Assembly: GCF_021917145.1 (NCBI RefSeq)
Contig: NC_061060.1
Location: 10,131,053 to 10,195,052 of the forward strand
Length of the DNA stretch: 64,000 nt
Reading direction: 5' to 3'
From: Hypomesus transpacificus
Taxonomy: Eukaryota; Chordata; Actinopteri; Osmeriformes; Osmeridae
The notes under the pieces are model-generated. The model saw only the letters and a program-made list of their open reading frames with translations, was not told the DNA's origin and made no database searches. Below, in pieces: positions 48,001 through 58,900 of this stretch. Each line of letters starts with the position of its first letter. The first letter of the stretch is position 1. Position numbers and translations under genes: made by a program.

Positions 48001-50059
48001 ACGGGGGTGCAAGCTGTGGCCTGAGCCAGATGCCTTACTGTCTGGCCTAGGGGAAGGTGTAGGGAGTTCTGGTTTGGTCAGCCAGGAGTGGAGGGGAGGG
48101 GACAGAGGTGGAAACAGCCTGCAGCGTTAATGTGGCCTCAGTTCCCCCCCTAGCAACAGTTAAGCAATAGAGCAGATATTCACGGCACTATATTTAAACC
48201 TGTGTGCGTGTTTATGTGCGTGTGTTCATGTTAGTAAGTAATCACACGCATCAATTTGCACAAAGATGCAGATGCCAACCTAGGTCGTTCTTAAATGGGG
48301 CACTCTTTTAAGCATCTGAGATATGCTCATTTGAAGCTCCACCGTATTGAGTAATTTGAAAAGCCTTAAAACAGTAAAAGATCTCCCTTAATAATTAGGA
48401 ACAATAACTAAATATATTTCTAAATGCTTTTATTTAACAGGACATTTGGCAAGAAGAAAGTGAGAATAACTCCCTATGTCACTGTGGATTGCAGACACGA
48501 TACATATCCCATGTCCTTAGGGGCTCAACCATGACACATCTGTCAAAGAAAGGTATATGTAGCTTACAAGCTCCAATTAAAAGGATTAAGACGTAAGAGG
48601 CCTTCATTGTCAGCTCTCTTCCAAGGACTTCAAAGACCTTAGCAGAGTGAGACTGCAGCTGGCTCAACGGTGTGAGTTTATTCTCTCCCGATACAGAGGA
48701 TCTTGTTTGTGTTGAGGATGTTTACAGATCCCAGGAAAGACAAACAGCCTGGTTGTGCCCCCCTGAGCTCAAACAGAGGAGCACTGGTCTGCCCTGGGAG
48801 AGCGAGGGAGTCAGGATGTGTCTCATTGTCAGGCCATTGTTTACCTTGTCTCTTCCTTTTTACCCCTTCTCATCACCTTCTCCTCACTTTCAAGGTTTCT
48901 CGTCAACAGCCAAGTCAGATACACTGTGATGTAGAAGCAAAGTTGCACGGATTCAAATATCAACTAAACACAGTGAAACCTTACTCATAAGCAAGGCACT
49001 AACCACATGGTGTCACTAACTTATCAAAGCTCATGTTTTAATGTGACAGTTTTCAGTAGTCCAGATGGCTATTGAAAACATACTTTTATCTTATCATGCT
49101 GCATTTATCTCACACGTCTACATTTTCAGTTTCAGTTTTCAGAAGCAATCATCAAACTGACTGAGCAGATAAACTCAATCGTTATATGAACTCATGTTAT
49201 GATAAATGTTTGCCCAAAGATGATACTGAGTTAAATAACTAATGTTCAGTCATTTCAAGCGTATATAATGTAAATACAAATACATTTTATGAATTGAAGT
49301 ATTGTTAAAGTGGGCATTTTTGTCCAGATAGCACATGCCAGTGAGCCAGTCTTTACATTTGGGTTTCCTCGTCTGATCTATAAATCACCGGGGAACAGCC
49401 CCTAACAGAGGTTTTATTACAGAGACTTCCCTTCCATCCTGCAGGGGGTATGAGGCTAACACTGTTTATGTGTCAAAAGCCTTTTAACTGGCAGGGTCCC
49501 AAAGCAAGTATTATTACTTTATTGGGCATCATTCAGACAGTTCCTTTGAAATAAATGTGATTCTTGGTCACAAATCTAGTTAGGGTAATCTAGAGGGGAA
49601 AACACGTCTTAAACTGTCAAAGTGACTTGACCAATCCAATATATATATACTGAAAGACAAGTTGGGAAATGTATCTGGAAAATGTTTTTGATTACATTTT
49701 CATTGCATTTCTTTAGAATTTAACTGGAGAGAGTCTAAAATCCTAATCAAAATCAAAATAATTGAAATTGTATTTTCAAGTGTGTAGGCCTATGTTTGTG
49801 TCAATAGATTAATTATTATAGGCTACAGATAGTGTGTAAAATGTGTAATCTCGCTAAACAAAACAAAACATTTAGGAACTGACAGTTATTATGGTGTATT
49901 ATGTACTGGACCAAAACAAGATTATATTTCAATTTACCTGCGGAATAACTACACTGAGCTACCTGCCCGGACTTCCTGTAGAAAACGTCAGATCCTAGGT
50001 TTTTTGTTGTTCGAAACTGGGAATGTTACCGTATGACTCAACACCTGAGGCGGCGTCGT

Positions 50060-50223
50060 GTGATTAATAAATAAGCAGGGATATTACACGGTAAATGCAA
50101 CGTGAAAGGATTCGTTTGTCTCTTGTTTGTCCGCCCGGCCAGGTTTTTCGCGCTCTCATAGTAAGACTACTGTTTCAGCATAGCTTTCTTTGTTTTATTA
50201 CTTCCGGAAAAAAACCTTCCCAG
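50060..50223 (+). promoter_or_regulatory. Candidate distal promoter and non-coding first exon of lnx2
   Basis: A CpG-enriched patch with an ETS-type ACTTCCGGAAA (50201-50211) ends in CAG followed by the perfect donor GTAAGA (50224). It could be a 5' UTR exon spliced to the lnx2 coding exon acceptor at 55046. No transcript evidence. Confidence 0.3.
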
Positions 50224-50737
50224 GTAAGATGAGTTTCGATCCAGTATACGTAACATTACATTCAACTCTGAACACGACATAATAATTACACTTTTGTAAT
50301 GTAAACGTATATATTTATGTGTATGATGACATGGAAAAAATGAAAAATAAGTCTGTCAACCCATTAGAGGATTGTCATCTTAAGTTTAATGCTAAGGTGA
50401 GCGCGGTGAATGGTAGACTAATGTGTGAGTTTCTGTTTACTCAGTGTAGGCTGTTTGAAAAACAGGGCTGTAATGTTTAAGTTACAAACGTTAGATATGT
50501 AATCACAGTTCATTCTTAATGGATTTATCACATGTAGTCATGAATGTGGGTTGGGGGGGTCTGCTTGGTTGTTAACCTTGTCACATGCTGTCAATGAGGA
50601 CAGTGAATTATTTATGGGTTTAAACCAAGGAGTCTTGAATGATTGCCTCTGTTCCTAACGTGATACAACGTTGTTTAGCTTGTGTGCCACACACACACAC
50701 ACACACGCACACATACAAAAACATGTAGTATACATAT

Positions 50738-52010
50738 ACGCACTACCATTAAAAAGTTAGGGGTCACTCAGAAATTAGTTTTTTTTTCTCCATGAAAACA
50801 TACATTAACTTTGTTTGAATAGGAAATAACTAAATGAATAGGAAATCATTGACAGGGTCAGAAACTATCTTCTTTTTCATTTAAATGATAAATGTGTCCT
50901 TCAAACTTTGCTTTCGTCAGAGTCATCCATTGGAAGTAGTTGCAGCCTTGCAGAACTTTTGTCAATTTGTTGAGGTAATCTGAAGAGACTTCACCCCATG
51001 CTTCTTGAAGCACCTCCCACATTGGTTTGGCTTGATGGGCCCTTCTTACTGACCACACAGTCAAGCTGCTCCCACAACAGCCCCTTAGGTTGGAGATCCG
51101 ATGACTGTGCTGGCCACTCCATTATAGAAAGAATACCAGCTCAAAGTTTGGAGCTGTGCTTTGGGTCATTGTCCTGTTGTAGGTGGACATGGGGCTCAGT
51201 CAAGTGCTGTCCAAAGGCTATGACATGGCATTGCAAAATGGAGTGATAGCTCTCTCTCTTCAATATCTCTTTTACACTGTACAAATCTCCCACTTTACCA
51301 CCATCAACACACCCCCAGACTATCTCATTGCCTCCATCATGCTTGACTGATGGCTTCAAGCACAATCTGTTATCTTCCCATCTTCTCAGCTTCAACTTCT
51401 CAGTTGATCTGCATCTCCCTAATTATTTTCTTTGTGATTCAAACACCTCAAACGTAGATTAGTCTATCCATAACCTTTTCCCAATCTTCTTCTGTCCAGT
51501 TTCTATGTTCTTTTGCCCATCTTAATATTTTCTTTTTATTGCCCAGTTTGAAAAATTGCTTTTTATTTAAAACTCTGCCTCAAAGGTCAGCATCCCAAAG
51601 TTGATTCTTCATAGTTAAAGTTGAGATTAGTGTTTTGTGGGTAATACTTAGTGAAGCTTCCAGTTGACCTGTGAGGCATCCGTTTCTCAAACTACTCTTT
51701 CTATTCTGGTTAGAACCAGTTGTTCAAAGGGAATAGTACACAGTGTTGAATAATGAATTCAGGTTATTGGCGATTTTTTGCTTGGAATAGCCTTTATTTC
51801 ACAGAACAAGAATAGACGTAATGAGTTTCAGAAGAAAGTTCGTTGTTTCGGGCCATTTTGAGCCTGTAATCAAACCTACAATTTCTGATGCTCAAAATAT
51901 CAACTATTCTGAAGAAGGCCATTTTTATTGCTTTTTTATTCAGTACAACAGTTTTCTGTTGTGCAAACACACTTGAAAAATAGTTTTCTAATGATCAATT
52001 ATCCTTCTAA
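50738..52010 (-). mobile_element. Decayed Tc1/mariner-type DNA transposon
   Basis: The left end (ACTACCATTAAAAAGTTAGG) resembles the terminal repeat of a common fish Tc1 family. On the - strand a broken transposase can be read: SVKHDGGNEIVWGC, then HSILQCHVIAFGQHL and LQQDNDPKHSSKL, which includes an aspartate of the DDE triad. Further on are fragments related to the WEVLQEAW...YLNKLTK C-terminal part. The reverse-strand 5' UTR-like part (51780-51930) is also recognisable. Frameshifts and stops make it inactive. The right terminal repeat is not clear, so that limit is approximate. Confidence 0.75.
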
Positions 52011-52738
52011 AATATAAACTTGCGATTGGAACACTGGTGGGACAGGATCGTGGTTTCAAGGAGAACCTTTACTGAAAGCCTCATTGTTAAATGAGTGATT
52101 GAAAAACGTTTTACACACCCTATTCAACAGAGAGCTATACTTCAAGTCATGGGAATTCCTGGTTGAGACGTGCATGCCCCAGCTGCTGTTGTAGTCCAGT
52201 TTGGTATGCAGAGACAGTAGTCTGCTGCTGAATAGTATGAGGATTAGAACCACTGTGATTGGGTGCTTTAGCATGGATGTGTTTTTTTAGCAGAGACCAT
52301 GGTGCCATGCACAGGGCTCCAGCATGGCAAACCATACAGTCAGACTGGGGCAGGAGGGAGGGGGCGGAGCTATGAAGAATTGTGAACTTTAAAAGACTAA
52401 GCTGTTTTTGGAGTTCTGGGGCCATTTGTTTGTCTTTTCTGTTCATCCTGACAGGCAGTGACAGTGAGGCAGACAACACACATATGATCTAATACTGTTG
52501 ACGTCAAGGGAAGGTTACCACCTCCTTTATGACTTCATGTGTTCCCCACAAAGGTGTGGCAGCACACGTGACTCATACAGATATGTACTCTATCTGAACA
52601 AACTGCTGCCCTCCCTTGTTGAGAGAGAAGCTTCCAGAGAGTGCCACCTCTGGTAAGCTCCCAGAGGACCCCAGAGGCCAAGACATTTACCTAGAAAAGC
52701 TTAGAATGTCACATGATTTAGAAGGCATTTGGCTAAAG

Positions 52739-52760
52739 CCCCCCCCCCCCCCCCCCCCCC
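52739..52760. repeat. Poly-C tract of 22 bases
   Basis: An uninterrupted C homopolymer, likely length-variable and error-prone in sequencing. Confidence 0.9.
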
Positions 52761-53191
52761 AACCCCTCTCTATCAAAGTCACCTTTCAGCACAAGGCATG
52801 GCTATTAACAAGGTTACAACTTCAAGGGGAAAGTATAATCCATTTTACTCATTCCAATGCTTTTTAAGTAGTCACTGTATTTGGTTAGCATTATTACATT
52901 TGTTGAGGATTCCAGTACTTCCCATAGGCAGAGGAAACCATAAAAATGTATGATATGGTAATGTGTATAGGAAGAAAAATGGATCAGCTGATGCTGCCTG
53001 ACAACAAGCTTCACCTCTGAGCTGTGTGTGTGTGTGTATCCTTGAGGAGCAGTCACAACATTGTGAAGCTGTGTATTAGTATGGGGGGGGATGTGGACAT
53101 TGACACATGGCTTGTGAACAGCCTGTGCCTGCACCCATCCAGAGAGGCTGAGGAGCCAGCCATCCATCACTACCAGGGTCACTGCCTGTCC

Positions 53192-53222
53192 TGGCCTGCC
53201 TGCCTGCCTGCCTGCCTGCCCG
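53192..53222. repeat. CCTG tetranucleotide repeat
   Basis: About seven CCTG units upstream of lnx2. Confidence 0.8.
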
Positions 53223-53989
53223 GCTGCCTGGCTCACTTCTCCCTGGCTGCTTCAGCCAAGACATGAGCTGCATCCTCAATTAAATCCTCAACTGCTAGTC
53301 CTGATCTAAGCTGCATTCCCAAACATCTCTGCTCAGTTAACTGATTTATGCATCTGGAGTGGGACCTTGTTTTGCCACATTAATTAACAAAATCATCATA
53401 AAACAACTTTGTACCTATCATTGAATGTCTAAAAAAACATTCAGACAAAAATAAGCATTTCTTCCCCTAGGCTGGCTTACATTTGTTTATACTTAAAATA
53501 CAATTTGATGACTCATGATTCATCAGTAAGAAGGTCATGTGAATCTTCAATGAGATGTAGCACAGCCTGGTTTCTCCTCTGTGTTTCCTTCAGTTTGCGT
53601 GAGGATCCATGACCCCTATACATTACAAGAGGGGGTATCACTTGAGCAAAGAGAAAGGTGATGAGAGAGAGAGGGAGCTCAGTGTCCTGCTTGACCTCAA
53701 GCAGTGTGCGTGTGCACGCTTTTTCATTGCGAGCTCACATAAAAGCATGCGTGTGTGTATGCGTGCACACACGCTCACCTTCAGTCTCTGTAATTGGCCA
53801 GCCCAGGGTTTGGCCTCGGAGAATGTTTTGCCTGCGCTAGTGCGACATCAGCAGTCTGAACAGCTCTCCCCCCCGCCCCCCCCCCTTTTTTTTCTCGACG
53901 GAGGGAGGCAGGAGGGAGGCAGGCTGAACGGTTCTGCTCCCCTCCTCTCAGCTGATCTACTTGTGCCTAGTCACACCACTCCCCCTTTC

Positions 53990-54162
53990 CCGGTGCAGCG
54001 AACACACACACACACACACACACGTAGTCTGCCTGTGTGCCGGAGATGTAGGGCTCTGGTTTCAGTTGGGCTGCAGGCGGCCAGCACAGCTGTGAGGTTA
54101 GAGTTTGTTGTTTGCATGCGGTGGCTGCCGAGCGCTTGACAACGCTGCTATCATCATCTCAG
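53990..54162 (+). promoter_or_regulatory. Candidate proximal non-coding first exon of lnx2
   Basis: After a C-rich and CA-repeat stretch (53860-54023), a mildly CpG-containing segment ends in CTCAG with the donor GTGGGT at 54163. It lies 0.9 kb before the acceptor at 55044-55046. It could be an alternative to the candidate exon at 50060-50223; splice logic only. Confidence 0.3.
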
Positions 54163-54262
54163 GTGGGTGGAACCGAGCTCATAACCTAGAAGACACAACA
54201 CAGGGCTCCTGTGCCTGCACTGACCTCTGGAGGGGGGTCACAGGGGAGTTTTGGGACCTGGC

Positions 54263-54278
54263 GGGGGGGGGGGGGGGG
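54263..54278. repeat. Poly-G tract of about 16 bases
   Basis: A G homopolymer in the putative 5' intron of lnx2. Confidence 0.85.
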
Positions 54279-54750
54279 TAAGAACCCCGGGCTCACTGTG
54301 TATCCCTGCCGAGGGTCTATTTAACGGTGATGAATAAGGAGGAACTGAGACATGTAAACACAGCACCATAGCCTGTTTGCTGTGTTGGCACATTCTGTAC
54401 AGTAAGTACTCTGAAATATTTATTGTTTTGCTCTCCTCCTGAATAGATGGATGTTGGCGCTGCCGTGAAGTTGAGTTGTCGGATATTGTATGAGCAGGTA
54501 GTTGTGCGAGATATCTATTTGCTCTTTTTTTTTTTAAGCTTGCGTGTCGTGTGAATGGCCAAACGTCTGTAATGGAATGCCTTTATAATCGTTCTTCTCC
54601 CTAAGAGAGGGAATTACTGGAGATTAGGAACCTCACAGAGGGGCGCAGACCTCTAGTTATTGGACGTGAGAGGGTCATTAGTGATGGGGATTGCATTTCT
54701 GCTCAGTTCGTTCAGAGTTCTCATTCTCTCCGAGTGCATGCCTTTGTTCG

Positions 54751-54794
54751 TTCACACTAGAGGGGGGTTGACTTCACACTAGAGGGGGGTTGAC
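54751..54794. repeat. 22-bp direct duplication
   Basis: TTCACACTAGAGGGGGGTTG plus AC occurs twice without change, head to tail, in the putative 5' intron of lnx2. Confidence 0.8.
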
Positions 54795-55259
54795 TTGACT
54801 CGTTTTTCTCCACTTTTCTTGCCTCATTTCATGGAGTTTACCCCTTTTAATGAAGCACACAGTGACATTTAGCCAAAACGAGAATTCCCTTTGTCCCTCA
54901 GGAAACTCGTTGAGAGGAAACACCTGCAGCCCTCTTCCATATTGTTGCTGCTCTGTGGATTTGTGTCATTTCCTGTACAGCCGACCGGTATGAGTAGGAA
55001 CCCAGCAACTCCAACGGCAGACTTCTTTGTGTTTCTCTCTCTGTAGAGACCCAGTATGGAGACCTGAAGAGGAGCAGGGGAACGCTGGATCATGATCTCA
55101 ACTTCCCTCTTTGAATGGATTAAGTCTGGGATGTACGCTTTGAATGAGCTGAGCTAGGCAGCATCCTCTCTGGGACAGCAGTCAGAAGAGCAAACTCCCT
55201 CCCCGTCACATCTCTTCACCTGGAACGCAGGGAAGCCGGGAGTCTGTCAGCGGGCGGCC

Positions 55260-55860
55260 ATGACGGAGCCCAAGCTGCCCAGCAGCAGCAGTGGCAGCCT
55301 CACGTGGGCAAAGCTGTGCAAGGAGTGCGGCCAGCAGCACGATGGCCAGGAGAGCCACCTGTACGAGTACCAGGACGAGGTGGATGACGAGCTGGTGTGC
55401 CACATCTGTCTGCAGCCCCTGCTGCGGCCCATGGACACGCCCTGCGGGCACACCTACTGCTTCCAGTGCATCAGCAGCTTCCTGAAGGAGCAGGACTTCT
55501 GCCCCGTGGACCGCCTGAGGCTGCAGCTGCACCAGTGCCGGCCCTCCAGCCTGCTGGTCAGGAACCTGCTGGACAAGCTCACCGTGCTCTGCCCCCATCA
55601 TGCAGAGTGCCAACAGACCATGCAGCGCTGCGAGCTGCAGCCACACCTGCACAACAGGTGAGAGGGGGCCTGGGAGAGGGGGCCTGGGAGAGGGGGCCTG
55701 GGAGAGGGGGCCTGGGAGAGGGGGCCTGGGAGAGGGGGCCTGGGAGAGGGGGCCTGGGAGAGGGGGCCTGGGAGAGGGGGCCTGGTGGAGGTTGGTTGGG
55801 GATGGAAGCAGAAAGAGAAGGTATCAAATGGAAGAAGAGAGGAATGTATAGAGATGTGTG

Positions 55861-55920
<60 letters not shown>

Positions 55921-58900
55921 CAGGAGTTTGGATTGAGTATGTGATACAGAGTGAAGATTTGTTTCTGGAGAATAATACACAAAGCTAGAGTTAAAGGAAA
56001 GCAAACCTATAGTAAACCATTTGCCTAGACAGTTCTCTTAGTTAACTGTAGAAAAGGGATGGGGCTTTCTTCCCCCGTACATGACTATGACGCAATCAGG
56101 TGTGGGTAAAGGTTGTGTTAGTGGCAGCTTTTTTTCCAGCTGCAGCCTCCCAGTGCAAACAGACTGGAGGCAAAGTTCATCCTGGAAGAACAGCAGCAGT
56201 AACAACACTGCCAGCCAGCCTGACTGACTGACTCACCGTCAGACTCAACCTGTCCCCCTCACAGTCCCTGCAATGCAGTAGAATAGCCTGCTCATCTGCA
56301 TAGCACTTCTCCCCTTCATTCCATCCACTCTCCCTCCTTCTCTCTCATCTCTCTGCCTCTTTCCCTCCTTCACTAGTTCACTAAGTCTGTTCAATCATTC
56401 TCCACACCTCCGAGCCCTATTAATCTTCCTAAAGGCAGAAATGAGAGAATTTCCGTCCTTGTTTTCCCAGAAAATAATGAATGAACACAATCCCATTTTT
56501 CCCCCCCATATAAAAAAGACCTTGGCCAAGATTTGAGATTTGTCTCTAGGGTTGATTAAATGTTAACCTAGTTTCTCTCCCCCTCTCTCTCTTTTTTTTC
56601 TTTCTTCTTTTTTCCGTCTCCTTTTTCAGATGTCCTGTTTTCAGGAGGCTGAGGGAGGAGGGCGAGAGGAGGAAGAGGCCGCCCTGGAACGAGTTCAAGG
56701 CGAGCAGGGGCGAGGGGGAGGCTGGAGCCGATGCCAAACACACGTCCGCGACGTCCCGCACCCCCACCCGGGGCCAGGCAGAGCCAGGGCTCATAAACCC
56801 CGCCTACGAGGAGGCAGAGGATGGTAAGCTGTCACTTCTTACTTGCCACACAACCTCTTGAAGAGTAAGTGCTCACTATAGCAAACTGTGGTTATATCAA
56901 TGGAATAATCTATGAGGGAAGAACTCTCTGTTCTAGTCTTTACCGCATGACTGTAAGCGTGACGGACATAACACCAGAGAGCGTAATTGCTCTACTTATA
57001 GGAACACTATGAGAGGGCCATGCTTATTTTCAGGGTGGGGTGGGGGGTGTTTGTAAACAAAAAGCTGTATCATTCTCAGCATCAACAAGCCAGTATCACC
57101 GTGTCAATCCTGTCTTTGGAGGTGACAGGAGTTTGTTGAAGCCCTGAGTGTAAAAGACTGGGAGAGGAAATAGTTTGCCCGCTACGTTGATTTAAGAGAG
57201 AACCAAAAGCTCCCTTTGATGTGGTCAGCATCCTTTCCAGGATGAGGCCTGTCAGAACTGGATGACACTGACATCGATTAGCCTTGGGCTCTGGAATACC
57301 ACACTCACGGATAATGAGATGACATCATCAGAACGAGCCAACTCACATCTGTTGAAATCTCTGTCTGGATCAGATCTACAATCCTTTAATATAGTTGGAG
57401 GACTGTCAAAATAACTTTCCTTCACTGATGAGATGGGGGTATTCAAAGTGTGATGTTCACATTACGTAACAAATTTAGCTACATTCTAAGTCAAAGGCTC
57501 AAAATGTATGCATGAATTACATAGACATTTAGTCAGCTGTTATTTGCTAATCTTCAAACCTTCATGCAGCCCAGGAACAAAGGGACGGCTAGACAACCAG
57601 ATCTCTGAAAGTCCTCAAATACACTTTATATAGTGCTTGTTAGCAGAGTGATTACAAACTCATCCTTGTGAAAACAAATGTGTCCATACAGCAAGTTTTC
57701 TAATCGGCTTGTTGTGAAAGAAGGTGAGTGACTGTTGATTCAAGGTTCTACAAGCCAAATCCACCGACACTGTGGCACGCCATGCCAGATGGTGTCTGAT
57801 CTTACACCCTGCCTGTGCACGCCTCTGAGTGTGTCATGCTGGAAACACCATCAAACACAGTTTCCCGACAAAAGACAATGGTGTCAGTTGAAATGATGAC
57901 AGATTGACAAACTCCATGACTGACTGAACAAATGTGTTGCCTCTTGCCTGTTACATGTCCAAATCACAGGTGTGTGTGTGTGTGGGCTTACAGGAAATCT
58001 AAGATAGGCAGATCGATACTTTGTGTGCACATTCCTGTATATTTGTCTCTGCCTACACACACACACATCCTTCCACACTCGTGTCTGATGTGTCACTCGT
58101 GTCACCCGTCCACCCTCTCCAGACTCCACCCCGGTGCGCTCCAGCCTGGTGGCGGAGGCTAACGTGGTGGAGATGTTCCGGGATGAGCCAGAGGAGGAGC
58201 TGGGCTTGCGGATCGTGGGCGGGAAGGACACACCCTTGGGTAACATCGTCATCCAAGAGATTGTGCGCGATTCTTTGGCTGCCCGTGATGGCCGTCTGGC
58301 GCCCGGTGACCACATCCTGGAGGTGAGGGAGACACTGCAGCCCTAGTAGGAATCTAACATGATTGGTTAGATCATGGCACAAGCTTCTCTTCACGGCACT
58401 GTTATTCCTCCAGTTGTCAGTGATGTCATCAAGATATGACATCAAAGGGAATAATGTGTCTGTCCTTCTGACTGACCTGGACACACAGTGAACAGATTCC
58501 CTCTAGAAATCCCCTACTCTGTTTTTCTTTGTTTTGAGTTGGCACTGATAACGTAACTCCAGTGGATTACCTGCTAAATCAGTGGACTTGGGCGTGCAGT
58601 ACATAACACATTAGTGTGTGTTTTGTACTCATTGAAATAGTTTCACCCATCCTGTGGGGTTATTGTCACACACACATTGGTCCCCTAGGTTTTCCTGAGC
58701 CACAGTTGATAGAGGCATTTGTTGATGGGAAAGCAGATACACTGGAAAGACGGGTGTTCAGCTCTCAGCAGGTAGGGCAGGGCACTGCTAGGCATGCCTG
58801 ACGCACAGAACTCCCCCTTCCACAGGTGAACTACGGTTTCACTGATTGACCCCCCTCGTACACCAGAAGACCAAGGTGCATAGCTCAAAGACCTGGCTTT

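Larger units (their letters stand above)
43400..50050. other. Large intergenic region between slc25a43 and lnx2: no gene found
   Basis: No coding exon recognised in 6.6 kb. It contains a CA/CG microsatellite (43758-43813), a C tract (44720-44734) and a CTCF-type motif (45004-45015). Several complex stretches, for example about 46560-46760, 47090-47410 and 49370-49560, may be regulatory. The longest frame (44376-44807, 143 codons) is low-complexity in parts and matches no family I know. Confidence 0.45.
52010..53600. other. lnx2 upstream region: low-complexity tracts, no gene
   Basis: No coding exon recognised. It contains the poly-C run (52739-52760) and CCTG repeat (53192-53222). Short frames do not resemble known proteins. 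Confidence 0.45.

Noticed and set aside
50858..51395. An intact transposase gene
   Set aside because: Only short frames with stops and frameshifts remain; motifs of the Tc1 transposase are present but broken.
52147..52479. A 110-codon - strand frame near 52.3 kb
   Set aside because: No family resemblance or neighbouring exons; it lies in intergenic DNA beside a transposon remnant.
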